Assembly: GCA_938073895.1 (NCBI GenBank)
Contig: CALJFB010000015.1
Span: 39,711-103,710 of the forward strand
Direction: 5' to 3'
Length of the DNA: 64,000 bases
DNA from: an uncultured Flavobacteriaceae bacterium
Lineage (GTDB): Bacteria > Bacteroidota > Bacteroidia > Flavobacteriales > Flavobacteriaceae
Shown here: positions 8,017 to 16,884 of the stretch, piece by piece
Position numbering within the stretch: the stretch's first letter is position 1
Layout: every line of letters begins with the position of its first letter
Translations under genes and position numbers: made by a program
Notes under the pieces: model-generated
What the model was told of the DNA's origin: nothing
The model's input: only the letters and a program-made list of their open reading frames with translations
Databases searched by the model: none

Positions 8017-9038
8017 TATATAGTATAATTGGCGTTAATAAAATCTAATATAAAATAGGATAGGAGTTTACCAACTTGTTTTTGATTTTTTTTTGTGCAA
8101 GAAGCTTCGCAAATATGAAAATAACTTAGGTTATTAAATTTAGAAAAATGATTAATAAACTGTCTAGTTTGCGTAACCGAAAATCCGCTTGGTGTTTGTG
8201 CACTACTATTTACATTAATTATGGCATCGCAATCTAGTTCTAATCCAAAATTAGATTTTGTACAATGTTTTTCGGCTTGATATAATGCTTTTTCAAAAGA
8301 TATTTCGTTTCTAACTTCTAAAGCTTCAAAGGTATTAAAATCTAAAGTTTCGTCTTCATTTAAAATATTTAAAACATCATTTTGTATGTAGTTTTCGTGT
8401 AATCCAAACATAAAATAATTGTTTAAAAATCCTTCGTGTTTAGCATAACTAAAGCCATTTCCGCTATGTCTGCCTTCAATAGGTCTAAAATCTGTATGCG
8501 CATCAAAATTTATGGCATTTATAGGATAATTTAACGCTAAAGCTGTTCCTTTTAAATTGCCATAGGCATTGTTGTGTCCGCCACCAATAATAATTGGTGT
8601 TTTTCCGGCTTTAACAATTTCGTAAATCAAAGTGGTTACATCTTTATCTATAATTTCTACTAAGCGTCTAGCTTTTTTTAAATCTGTTGGATTATCTAAG
8701 TTTAAATTTTTTAATTGCTCTTGAAGTTCTGGATAAGCTAATTGTCCCAAAATTAATACGTTTTCTGGCTTAGAATACGAGTTACTTTGCGTATTTAATA
8801 ACACTTTTAGCGTGGCATTAAATGTTTTATAAGCTTTAGAAAAACCAAGATTTGCTTGAATTCCTATAGTTTCAGATATACCAATTAACACATACTTAAC
8901 ATCTGTTTTTAAAATTTCAGCGTTATAAGACGTATTATTGGGAGCACATTTTACAAGTTCTCCAAATTTAGTTTCTTTATTTCTTGTAGAAATAAGCTTT
9001 TTTCGATCTGTTTCAGTAAATAAAACAAGGTTTTTCAT
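8016..9038 (-). CDS. hutG: arginase-family hydrolase, probable formimidoylglutamase
   Basis: 340 residues, ureohydrolase fold. The Mn-binding motifs are IGGGHNNAYG (about 151-160), NFDAHTD (177-183) and a variant third motif ELDCDAI near residue 267. The family contains arginase, agmatinase and formimidoylglutamase. Divergence from arginase, and hutI (imidazolonepropionase) one kilobase away, favour HutG, which releases formamide and glutamate from formimidoylglutamate in histidine breakdown. hutH and hutU are not in the window. It heads the leftward unit with the small membrane protein and recQ. Confidence 0.82.
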   Translation of the reverse strand: MKNLVLFTETDRKKLISTRNKETKFGELVKCAPNNTSYNAEILKTDVKYVLIGISETIGIQANLGFSKAYKTFNATLKVLLNTQSNSYSKPENVLILGQLAYPELQEQLKNLNLDNPTDLKKARRLVEIIDKDVTTLIYEIVKAGKTPIIIGGGHNNAYGNLKGTALALNYPINAINFDAHTDFRPIEGRHSGNGFSYAKHEGFLNNYFMFGLHENYIQNDVLNILNEDETLDFNTFEALEVRNEISFEKALYQAEKHCTKSNFGLELDCDAIINVNSSAQTPSGFSVTQTRQFINHFSKFNNLSYFHICEASCTKKNQKQVGKLLSYFILDFINANYTI

Positions 9039-9125
9039 GGCATTATAAATAAAGAAATAAAATTACACTTTTAAATTAACTATTCAACAAAAAACACTTA
9101 AGTTTAACCTATAAAAATCAATATT

Positions 9126-10010
9126 ATGTTAGAGAACAAAAGTAACAATAGATTAAAAGTCTTATTAGGAATATTATTAGCTTTATTAATAATAGTAGGC
9201 TATTTTTCTTTCGATTTATATACTACAAACAAAGAAAATGTAATTGAATTAACCGCAGAAAAAGAAGCCGTTTTAAGCGATTTAAATCTGATGCAAACAC
9301 GATTAGCAGCGGCAACAAGCGAAAACAATATTACTAACAATAATCTAGCGTTAGCTCGCGAACGTGTAAAAGGATTAATAGATTCTTTACAAATGAGTAC
9401 AACTAACGTAAAGAATTTAAGAAGTTACGTTTCTAAATACAAGGCATTACAAAAACAAATGACGTCTATATTAAAAGAAAACGACTTGTTGAAAACCAAA
9501 AATAAGCTACTTGCTACATCTTTAGACAGTACAAATGTACAATTAAAAGAACGTAAATTATTAGGCGATTCTTTAATAACACAAAATAATGCTTTAGTAA
9601 ATGTAGTAGAATCTGCAAGTGTTTTAAACACAGCCAAACTAAAAGCCGAAGGTGTAATTGTTAGGAATTCCGGAAAAATAAAAGTAACAGATAAAGCTAG
9701 ACGAAGCGATAAATTACGTGTTTGTTTTACCGTAACTAAAAATAGCTTGGTAAAATCTGGAGATAAAGCTTTTTTTGTTCAAGTTATGGATCCTAGTAAT
9801 AATATTTTAGGTGAAAATGAAAAAGTAGCTTTTGGTAAGCAAATACTAAACTACTCTTTAATTAGTACATTTAATTACGCTTCAAAAGATTTGGATATTT
9901 GTGAATATATTATAAAAAGTGAAAAAGAAGATTTTAAAGCAGGAAATTATAAGGTAAATATTTTTGATAAAAACAGATTGGTATCTTCTTCTATGTTTGT
10001 ACTAGATTAG
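9126..10010 (+). CDS. membrane-anchored coiled-coil protein, unknown function
   Basis: 294 residues. A short cytoplasmic start is followed by one membrane segment (about 12-30), a long heptad-like coiled coil (about 38-150, rich in Lys, Glu, Asn and Leu) and a C-terminal beta-rich domain (about 170-294) holding DLDICEYI and FKAGNYKVNIFD. Topology suggests that both the coiled coil and the end domain are periplasmic. Similar Flavobacteriia proteins are often auto-named chromosome segregation proteins, but nothing here supports that. Single gene between divergent hutG and convergent hutI. Confidence 0.75.
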   Translation: MLENKSNNRLKVLLGILLALLIIVGYFSFDLYTTNKENVIELTAEKEAVLSDLNLMQTRLAAATSENNITNNNLALARERVKGLIDSLQMSTTNVKNLRSYVSKYKALQKQMTSILKENDLLKTKNKLLATSLDSTNVQLKERKLLGDSLITQNNALVNVVESASVLNTAKLKAEGVIVRNSGKIKVTDKARRSDKLRVCFTVTKNSLVKSGDKAFFVQVMDPSNNILGENEKVAFGKQILNYSLISTFNYASKDLDICEYIIKSEKEDFKAGNYKVNIFDKNRLVSSSMFVLD

Positions 10011-10028
10011 TAAATGTGTTATAATTTT

Positions 10029-10076
10029 AAAGCTCGAATTAAGGCTATTTTACTAGCTTTTATTCGAGCTTTTTTT
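10029..10076. terminator. bidirectional terminator between convergent genes
   Basis: Inverted repeat AAAGCTCGAAT / ATTCGAGCTTT with a smaller inner GCTA/TAGC stem, followed by a T run. It terminates the coiled-coil gene and could also serve the leftward hutI transcript. Confidence 0.8.
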
Positions 10077-10156
10077 ATATGTTAGATTTAGTGTTGTAAT
10101 ATTTACTTAGAAATTTTACACTATTAGTTACTATTTATTTAAGACTAAAATAAGCA

Positions 10157-11392
10157 TTAAACAACTTCTCCATTTATAATAACGTGTTCTATGCAGTTTT
10201 CTCCAAAGGCATAAGGTAAATAGTTGTAGTTTTCTATAGGCGTTGTTATTATTAGGTTTGCCTTTTTACCTTTTGTAATACTTCCGTATTTGTTAGAAAT
10301 TTCCATTGCGTAAGCACCATTTAATGTCGCGGCATTTATAGCTTCTTCTGGCGTTAATTTCATTTTAATACAAGCAGTACTTACTACAAAATTCATATTT
10401 CCACTTGGTGTAGATCCAGGATTAAAATCTGTTGCAAGTGCTACTGGTAAACCAGCATTTAAAAGTTGTCTTGCTGGTGTATATGGAATACTTAAAAAGT
10501 ACGAGCAAGAAGGTAAAGCTACTGGCATTGTATTGCTGTTTTGAAGTGCTTCTATATCATTTGTAGTTAGTTCTTCTAAATGATCTACGCTAACCGCATT
10601 ATGCGCTACAGCTAATTTTACGCCACCAAAACTATTAAATTGATTAACGTGTATTTTAGATTTTAAACCATACTGCATTCCAGCTTCCATAATTCGTTTT
10701 GTATCGTCTAAATCGAAGTAGCCTTTTTCGCAAAAGACATCTATATAATCTGCTAAGTCTTCGGCTTTAATTTGAGGTAACATATCGTTAATAATATGAT
10801 CTAAATAGCCCGATTTATTGTTTTTAAATTCTGTTGGTACTGCGTGAGCACCAAGAAAAGTTGCTTTAATCTTAATGTTTTGCTCCTTTTTTAATCGTTT
10901 TATAACACGCAGCATTTTAAGTTCTGCTTCTAAAGTTAAACCATAACCAGATTTAATTTCTAAAGCGCCAGTTCCTAATTTTATAAGTTGTTTTACTCGT
11001 TGAAGTGATTGTTGGTATAAATCGTTTTCGGTTGTATTTTGAAGTGTTTTAGCCGAGTTTAAAATTCCGCCACCACGATTTGCAATATCTTCGTAACTTA
11101 AACCATTAATTCTGTCTGCAAATTCCTGAACTCTATTTCCTGCATAAACAACATGTGTGTGAGAATCGCACCAAGTTGGCATAACTATTTTTCCAGTAGC
11201 ATCTATTATAGTTTCTGCTTTGGTAGAGAAACAATCTTCCATTTTACCAAAATCTACAATAGTATCGTTTTTAATTAAAAGATAAGCGTTCTCAATTAGT
11301 GGTAAGGTTTTCATTTCCTGACCAGAAACCTTTAAAACGTTGGCTTCTCTAATTTGAATTAATTGTTTTATGTTGATGATTAGTGTGGTCAT
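10157..11392 (-). CDS. hutI: imidazolonepropionase
   Basis: 411 residues, amidohydrolase family. HutI hydrolyses 4-imidazolone-5-propanoate to formimidoylglutamate, the substrate of HutG. Visible marks are the metal motif DSHTHVVYAGNR (His78, His80), EIKSGYGLT, FLGAHAVP, the HVNQF metal histidine segment, and ATDFNPGSTPSG near the C-terminus. The start at 11392 gives the standard family length. The small membrane gene at 11396-11674 ends three bases upstream and may share its transcript. Confidence 0.95.
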   Translation of the reverse strand: MTTLIINIKQLIQIREANVLKVSGQEMKTLPLIENAYLLIKNDTIVDFGKMEDCFSTKAETIIDATGKIVMPTWCDSHTHVVYAGNRVQEFADRINGLSYEDIANRGGGILNSAKTLQNTTENDLYQQSLQRVKQLIKLGTGALEIKSGYGLTLEAELKMLRVIKRLKKEQNIKIKATFLGAHAVPTEFKNNKSGYLDHIINDMLPQIKAEDLADYIDVFCEKGYFDLDDTKRIMEAGMQYGLKSKIHVNQFNSFGGVKLAVAHNAVSVDHLEELTTNDIEALQNSNTMPVALPSCSYFLSIPYTPARQLLNAGLPVALATDFNPGSTPSGNMNFVVSTACIKMKLTPEEAINAATLNGAYAMEISNKYGSITKGKKANLIITTPIENYNYLPYAFGENCIEHVIINGEVV

Positions 11393-11395
11393 AAA

Positions 11396-11674
11396 TTAAA
11401 TTTTAAAATCGGTTAAAGCAATGCCAATTGTAATATAAATAGTAAATAAAATACCAAATATTGAAACAATCCAATTGTACTTTTTAATGGCTAAATGAGT
11501 TAAAAAGTAGAGTAGTAGTGTTATTACACAAAAAAATAAAGGCAACCAAACTACAATTATAGCTGCCATTCCTGCGCCAGAATAATCTAAATTAAAGGCA
11601 ATTACTTGTGTTAACAAGCCTACAATTATAATTGTGATGTAGTTATATGTTTTGTTATTTAAATGGCGCATCAT
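11396..11674 (-). CDS. small membrane protein, unknown function
   Basis: 92 residues with three hydrophobic segments (about 12-30, 35-58 and 68-88). It precedes hutI by three bases on the same strand. A role in uptake with the histidine pathway cannot be supported from sequence, and no family is recognised. Confidence 0.6.
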   Translation of the reverse strand: MMRHLNNKTYNYITIIIVGLLTQVIAFNLDYSGAGMAAIIVVWLPLFFCVITLLLYFLTHLAIKKYNWIVSIFGILFTIYITIGIALTDFKI

Positions 11675-11767
11675 AAGTGTAAAAGTAAAGAAATTTTATG
11701 TTTTTGGATCTATGAATTGAAAGACAAATTATGAATGGTTTTCTAAACAAATCATTTAAAAAAAAGT

Positions 11768-11800
11768 AAAAAAAACGCCACATAAAATATGCAGCGTTTA
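11768..11800 (-). terminator. intrinsic terminator of fumC
   Basis: On the minus strand AAACGC and GCGTTT form a stem with an inner CATA/TATG pair, followed by a run of eight T. It lies about 20 bases past the fumC stop. Confidence 0.8.
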
Positions 11801-11819
11801 TTGTTATATAATGTGTTTT

Positions 11820-13217
11820 TTAGTCTAAACTTCCAACCATATTTTCTGGTTTTACCCATTCGTCGTATTCTTGTGCAGTTACATAACCTAAATTAACAGC
11901 TTCAACTTTTAATGTTGTTCCGTTGGCATGTGCTGTATTTGCAATTTCGGCAGCTTTATAATAACCAATCTTAGTGTTTAATGCAGTTACAAGCATTAAA
12001 GAATTGTTTAGTAATTCTTTAATTATAGCGTGATTTGGTTCTATACCAGCAACACAATTCTCGTCGAAACTTACACAAGCGTCTCCAATTAATTGCGCAG
12101 ATTGTAAAATGTTAGCTGCCATCATTGGTTTAAAAACGTTAAGTTCGTAATGACCTTGCATTCCACCAACTCCAATGGCAACATCGTTACCCATAACTTG
12201 CGCGCAAACCATTGTAATAGCTTCGCATTGCGTTGGGTTTACTTTTCCTGGCATAATAGAACTTCCTGGTTCGTTTGCTGGAATTGTAATTTCTCCAATA
12301 CCAGAACGTGGACCAGAAGCCATCATTCTAATATCGTTTGCAATTTTATTTAAAGAAACCGCTAATTGTTTTAATGCGCCGTGAGATTCTACAATAGCAT
12401 CGTGTGCCGCTAAAGCTTCAAATTTATTTGGAGCTGTAATAAATGGTAATTTTGTAAATTTAGCAATGTATTTAGCAACTAAAACATCGTAACCTTTTGG
12501 TGTGTTAAGTCCAGTTCCTACGGCAGTTCCACCTAAAGCTAATTCGCTTAAGTGCTCTAAAGTATTTTCTAAAGCTTTTAATCCGTGATCTAATTGAGAT
12601 ACATATCCAGAGAATTCTTGGCCTAAAGTTAAAGGTGTTGCATCCATTAAATGTGTTCTACCAATTTTAACAACATCTTTAAAAGCAACTGCTTTATTGT
12701 TTAATGTGTTTCTTAATTTTAAAACGCCAGGAATAGTTGTCTCTACAATTTTTTTGTAGGCTGCAATATGCATTCCTGTAGGAAAAGTATCGTTAGACGA
12801 TTGAGATTTGTTCACATCATCGTTAGGTGCAATAATTTTTTCGCCTTCTCCAATAACGCGTCCTGCTAACTGTTGTGCTCTGTTTGCAACAACTTCGTTA
12901 ACATTCATATTAGATTGTGTTCCAGAACCTGTTTGCCAGATTACTAATGGAAATTGATCGTCGTGCTTTCCTTCTAAAATCTCTTCGCAGGCAGCAGCAA
13001 TTAAATCGCGTTTATCTTCTGTTAAAACACCTAATTCGCAGTTTGTAAATGCAGCAGCTTTTTTTAAGTAAGCAAAGCCATAAACCACTTCTAAAGGCAT
13101 TGATGCAACTGCACCAATTTTAAAATTGTTTCTAGAACGCTCAGTTTGTGCACCCCAAAGTTTATCTGCAGGGACTTTTACATCGCCCATTGTATCTTTT
13201 TCTATTCTAAATGCCAT
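11820..13217 (-). CDS. fumC: class II fumarate hydratase
   Basis: 465 residues from the preferred start. FumC interconverts fumarate and malate in the TCA cycle as an iron-free homotetramer. Motifs are the N-terminal [29 protein letters not shown] (96-105), [13 protein letters not shown], and the superfamily signature [11 protein letters not shown]. An in-frame ATG eight codons upstream (13241) exists, but the ATG at 13217 gives an N-terminus that matches the family ([11 protein letters not shown]) and a usual length. Confidence 0.96.
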   Translation of the reverse strand: MAFRIEKDTMGDVKVPADKLWGAQTERSRNNFKIGAVASMPLEVVYGFAYLKKAAAFTNCELGVLTEDKRDLIAAACEEILEGKHDDQFPLVIWQTGSGTQSNMNVNEVVANRAQQLAGRVIGEGEKIIAPNDDVNKSQSSNDTFPTGMHIAAYKKIVETTIPGVLKLRNTLNNKAVAFKDVVKIGRTHLMDATPLTLGQEFSGYVSQLDHGLKALENTLEHLSELALGGTAVGTGLNTPKGYDVLVAKYIAKFTKLPFITAPNKFEALAAHDAIVESHGALKQLAVSLNKIANDIRMMASGPRSGIGEITIPANEPGSSIMPGKVNPTQCEAITMVCAQVMGNDVAIGVGGMQGHYELNVFKPMMAANILQSAQLIGDACVSFDENCVAGIEPNHAIIKELLNNSLMLVTALNTKIGYYKAAEIANTAHANGTTLKVEAVNLGYVTAQEYDEWVKPENMVGSLD

Positions 13218-13709
13218 AATAGTCTGTTTTTTTAATGCCACGAATTTAAGGAATTTAACACATTTTTTAGTGAGATTTTTAAAATGATTTTATCATTTAG
13301 TGCAATATTCTTTTTAAACTATTTTAGAATTTTATAATCATTAGTTTTAGGTTTTAAAATTTTATTTATTATGTTAAAATTGTATTAAATAATTACATTC
13401 TTAACATTTATAGTTATTATTGTTGGGAATAAATATAAAAACTATTCTTTATCACTGAAGAAGAAGAAGAAATTGGAAGAATAGTTATCTTATATATATT
13501 GTACTAGTATACTTCTGTAGTTATTTAAGGATATCTACTAGAGTTTTTTTTTGAAATTAAATGAATAAGAATAAATAGTTTAAAGTAATTATTAGTCAGT
13601 TTTTGCTTTAGACTTTAAATTAATCCATTTATTTGGGTTGGTTTTTGTTTTACTGTTAAAAATTGGCTACTAATGATATTAATTTTACCACTAATTTAAA
13701 TCAACTAAT
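13218..13709. other. AT-rich intergenic stretch without a recognised gene
   Basis: About 490 bases between fumC and the broken outer-membrane gene. No ORF of useful length, no tRNA-like fold and no clear TAnnTTTG box was seen. A short GAA run (GAAGAAGAAGAAGAA) lies near 13456. It should hold the fumC promoter and that of the broken gene, but I could not place either. Confidence 0.6.
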
Positions 13710-14886
13710 ATGAAAAATTTACTTTTACTTGTTATGCTATTAAGTTTTAGCTTTCTAAATGCCCAAAATAATTTTGAAGAAGGTTATTATATTGATAATT
13801 CTGGAAATAAAATTAATTGTTTAATTAAAAATTTAGATTGGAAGAATAGTCCAGAATCAATAGTTGTTAAGAATAATAATGGTGAAGAGAAATTAATCAA
13901 TATTTTAGATTTTAAATAATTTAGTGTAGAAGGAATTAAATACATTAAGTCTAAAGTGCTTATAGACAGATCTTTTGAATTATCTAACAAATTATCTGAT
14001 CATTTTGAACCAGATTTTATTGAAGAAACTGTTTTTCTAAAGTGCTTATCTTTAGGTAAAGCAAACTTATATTTATACAGAGATACAAACTTATTTAAGT
14101 TATTTACAGATGATACATCTGGAACTAAGGAGCAATTAATGTTTAAATCGTATACCATTAGTGGAACTGTTAGACAAAATAATACGTATAAATCTCAAAT
14201 TCTATTTTTAAACGATTGTGAAAATATTTCTAGTTTAGATCTCCAAAAACTTAATTATTCAGAGAAAGAGTTAACAAAATTATTTAATGCGTATAATACC
14301 TGTTATAATGAGAATTTTTCAAATGAATTGAAAGTTGTAAGAAAAGGAACTTTTAATTTATACCCTAGAATTGGAGCTAGTTTTTTTTAATGGAAAATTA
14401 GAGGCAAGTAATAACTTAGTTGCTACATCTAGCACTAAATATGACAGTAAAATATCTTACAGATTAGGTTTAGAACTTGAATATATATTACCTTTTAATA
14501 ATAATAAATGGGCTGTTTCTGTAGAGCCCATTTACACCACTTATTCATCAGACGATACGTCAGATAATTTAATAAAATTTGACGTTGTTTACAAAGGATT
14601 ATCATCTGCATTTGGAATAAAGCATTATATGTTTCTACCTAATGAAAAATATAAATTATTTCTTAACGCTGGAATGAATATTCCCTTATTAACTAGTTCA
14701 GATTCTAAGGTTGGTAGAGTAGAGTCTAAATCTTCAACTAACCTTTATTTTGGTGGAGGATTAAATATTAATAAAAAAATAAGTGTAGAAGCTAGATTCG
14801 ATGCAAATAAAAAAATAACTCAAGTTAATGGTATTGCAGCAGGTATTAATTCATTGAGTTTAATTTTTGCATATAATATTTTATAG
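13710..14886 (+). pseudogene. outer-membrane beta-barrel-type protein, broken by a stop and a frameshift
   Basis: One former gene of about 390 codons is split in three. Part 1 (13710-13919) has a signal peptide ending LNAQ. It ends at TAA 13917-13919, but the same frame continues unbroken (FSVEGIKYIK) to 14390, so this is a nonsense mutation, perhaps GAA to TAA. The second part ends at a TAA formed after a run of eight T (14381-14388); removing one T restores PRIGASFFNGKLEASNNL and joins the third part (to 14886), whose alternating strands resemble the C-terminal barrel of secreted/outer-membrane proteins common in Flavobacteriia. Function unknown. Confidence 0.82.
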
Positions 14887-14893
14887 ATAGTTG

Positions 14894-14924
14894 TTGCATT
14901 AAAAAATGGTTTGCTTTATATTTG
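14894..14924 (+). promoter_or_regulatory. promoter of the 57-residue membrane protein
   Basis: TTG at 14894-14896, a 20-base spacer, and TATATTTG at 14917-14924, matching the Bacteroidota consensus. It lies over an earlier in-frame ATG (14906), which argues that the gene starts at 14957. Confidence 0.75.
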
Positions 14925-14956
14925 CAACAATAACAATTATTAAGATACACAAGGTT

Positions 14957-15130
14957 ATGTTCGAATTTGATCAATATTTAGGATTTTTAGCATTTTTAAC
15001 CATTTTAACTATAGGTTTTTGGTTACTAATTTTTTTAGCAACTTTTGTTGTACCATATTGGATTGGTGGTTCTTTAATAGAACGTCTTAAAGAAATTAAT
15101 GAAGAACGTAAGGCTAAGAATAATGCTTAG
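14957..15130 (+). CDS. small single-pass membrane protein, unknown function
   Basis: 57 residues: a short acidic start, a hydrophobic stretch of one long or two short helices (about 8-38) and a charged C-terminal helix (LIERLKEINEERKAK). The start at 14957 is chosen because the alternative ATG at 14906 lies inside the promoter. The gene has its own promoter and terminator, so it appears to be an independently expressed small protein. No family is assigned. Confidence 0.65.
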   Translation: MFEFDQYLGFLAFLTILTIGFWLLIFLATFVVPYWIGGSLIERLKEINEERKAKNNA

Positions 15131-15147
15131 TAGCATTTTATAGATAC

Positions 15148-15181
15148 AAAAAAAGGAGCAATTTTAATTGCTCCTTTTTTT
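15148..15181. terminator. bidirectional intrinsic terminator
   Basis: Stem AAAAAAGGAGCAATT / AATTGCTCCTTTTTT with a two-base centre and flanking A and T runs. It serves the small membrane gene and the convergent secreted-protein gene at 15211. Confidence 0.9.
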
Positions 15182-15210
15182 GTGCCTTACTTTAATATAT
15201 TACAGTAGTA

Positions 15211-16074
15211 TTAGTTATGGATAAGATTTGTTAATACTTTGTTTTTATTAATGTTTTCTTTTGTACGCTTGTGGTTGTCTTCAAATGTTTTTAGATCTGT
15301 TCCTTTGCATATACCATAAGAATAATGATATTTTATTAGCTCGTAATCTAATTCTGTTAGCTCAAAATTTGGCTTACTACAACCAGAAAAGAAGTTTTTA
15401 CAATCTAAGTTATTATTGGTATAATTAAACTGTCCAAGAGAAATTATAAATTGATTTTTTAATTTATTCAATTTTAGATTACTATTAAATTCAATATCAT
15501 TTTTAAGTCTCATAGACATTCTGTAAATCTGATTTTTATTATTCCAATACACATAATAATCTGTGGACTTGTATTTGGACATTCTAGGTTCGTATTGGAA
15601 ATCAGAATCTGTATAAATAATATAATTTGAGTCTTTTGGATCTTTAACTTGGTAGATATTTAAAGAGTCTATTTTTTCACTAACCTTATTGGTAAAATCA
15701 AAAAAGGCCTTTCTAGTTTTTTTATCGAAAGATTTTGAAATATAAATCTTAATATCATCTTTCCAATAATGCATGAACGATTTCTGCTTTGTAGAATCTG
15801 TAACGTTATTAAACGCAACCGATTTATAAATTTCTAAAAAATTATCGTCTTTATAATCATATGGTACTTTAGTTCCTGTTGGAGCCACATAAAATTCATC
15901 TAAAACCAAAGTATCATTTTTATGAAACCTAAAATTTAAGGAATCTTTTTTAGTTAAAGCTCTTTTGTACTTTTGCTTAAATCTTTTTAATGAAATAAAT
16001 ACTTCGCCTTGTTGAGCATTACCGTAAAATAGGCCAAAAACTAAAGTAAATAAGATTAATTTATAAGTTTTCAT
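15211..16074 (-). CDS. secreted protein, possibly related to DUF2927, unknown function
   Basis: 287 residues with a type I signal peptide (cleavage near YGNAQQ). The C-terminal part has a Cys pair region (CKNFFSGCSKPN) and FELTELDYELIKYHYSYGIC, a layout that resembles the end of zincin-like DUF2927 proteins, but no HExxH is present. It follows a related gene (16076-16882) by one base, and both trail the carboxyltransferase gene. Function unknown. Confidence 0.6.
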   Translation of the reverse strand: MKTYKLILFTLVFGLFYGNAQQGEVFISLKRFKQKYKRALTKKDSLNFRFHKNDTLVLDEFYVAPTGTKVPYDYKDDNFLEIYKSVAFNNVTDSTKQKSFMHYWKDDIKIYISKSFDKKTRKAFFDFTNKVSEKIDSLNIYQVKDPKDSNYIIYTDSDFQYEPRMSKYKSTDYYVYWNNKNQIYRMSMRLKNDIEFNSNLKLNKLKNQFIISLGQFNYTNNNLDCKNFFSGCSKPNFELTELDYELIKYHYSYGICKGTDLKTFEDNHKRTKENINKNKVLTNLIHN

Positions 16075-16075
16075 A

Positions 16076-16882
16076 TTACAATTTTAAAAGTGATTTATAA
16101 CTAGTTAAATTTACTTTATATGGGTAAATGTAGTTGTAATGATTTTTTAAGAGAAGAATATCGTAATCTGTTAAATGTTTTGCATTAATTGTTTTCTTGT
16201 TTAATAAAGATTCTTTTTCGGCATAATTACTTCTGTAAAAGTCAGTTAAAGATAAGTAGAAAATAATTTTTAATTTACTTAATAAATATCTATTTTTTAA
16301 TTCTGAATTACTAATTTTTATAACTCCACTTGTGCATTTAAAATTATAATTACAATTTAAATCATAAGTTATTCCAGAATAAATTTCTGTTTCAATCTCT
16401 TCTTTGGTTAACGTTTTGTAATCTTTATCTGTGTAAGCAGAAACATGTTCTTTATAAACTTTTAAGTAATAATTAGAGTTTTCAATATTTTTGGTTGTTG
16501 AAACGTTTAGGTTATTTATAGAATTAAACTTCTTAAAATAGTCTGTTAAGCTCTGTTTTATATCTTTAGGTAGTTGCTCATCAAAATAGACTCTAATTGG
16601 AACATTCCATTGTCTTATAAATTTAATGTTTTTATTTCCAAAGGCATGGTATTTATATCTACTATTTAGTTTTTTATCTTTTAAAAAAGGAACAAAATTA
16701 ACGTCTAAGCTATCTTTAGTAATAACCAAGCTATCACTAATTAATTTTTGACGCTTTGGATAAATTATATCTTTAGAAATTGCATTCTTTACTATTTTGG
16801 TATGTTCTCTAAACGGAATATTTTCTTGCGATATTCCGTTTAAAGATATTAAAAATAGTGCTGTAAAAACTAAATTCTTCAT
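16076..16882 (-). CDS. secreted protein related to its downstream neighbour, unknown function
   Basis: 268 residues with a signal peptide (about 1-18, ending GISQ). Residues about 90-140 (WNVPIRVYFDEQLPKDIKQS) and the end (HLTDYDILLLKNHYNYIYPY) match the layout of the neighbouring 287-residue protein (LTELDYELIKYHYSYG), suggesting old duplication. It resembles DUF2927-like predicted metalloproteases but lacks HExxH. It starts three bases after the carboxyltransferase stop, so co-transcription is likely. Confidence 0.6.
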   Translation of the reverse strand: MKNLVFTALFLISLNGISQENIPFREHTKIVKNAISKDIIYPKRQKLISDSLVITKDSLDVNFVPFLKDKKLNSRYKYHAFGNKNIKFIRQWNVPIRVYFDEQLPKDIKQSLTDYFKKFNSINNLNVSTTKNIENSNYYLKVYKEHVSAYTDKDYKTLTKEEIETEIYSGITYDLNCNYNFKCTSGVIKISNSELKNRYLLSKLKIIFYLSLTDFYRSNYAEKESLLNKKTINAKHLTDYDILLLKNHYNYIYPYKVNLTSYKSLLKL

Positions 16883-16884
16883 AT

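Noticed and set aside
12150..12384. Two overlapping rightward ORFs of 67-69 codons
   Set aside because: They lie wholly inside fumC in other frames and show no domain or start signal; shadows of the fumC coding bias.
13218..13709. Small RNA or riboswitch in the fumC upstream gap
   Set aside because: No stable hairpins with terminators or known conserved motif could be made out by eye.
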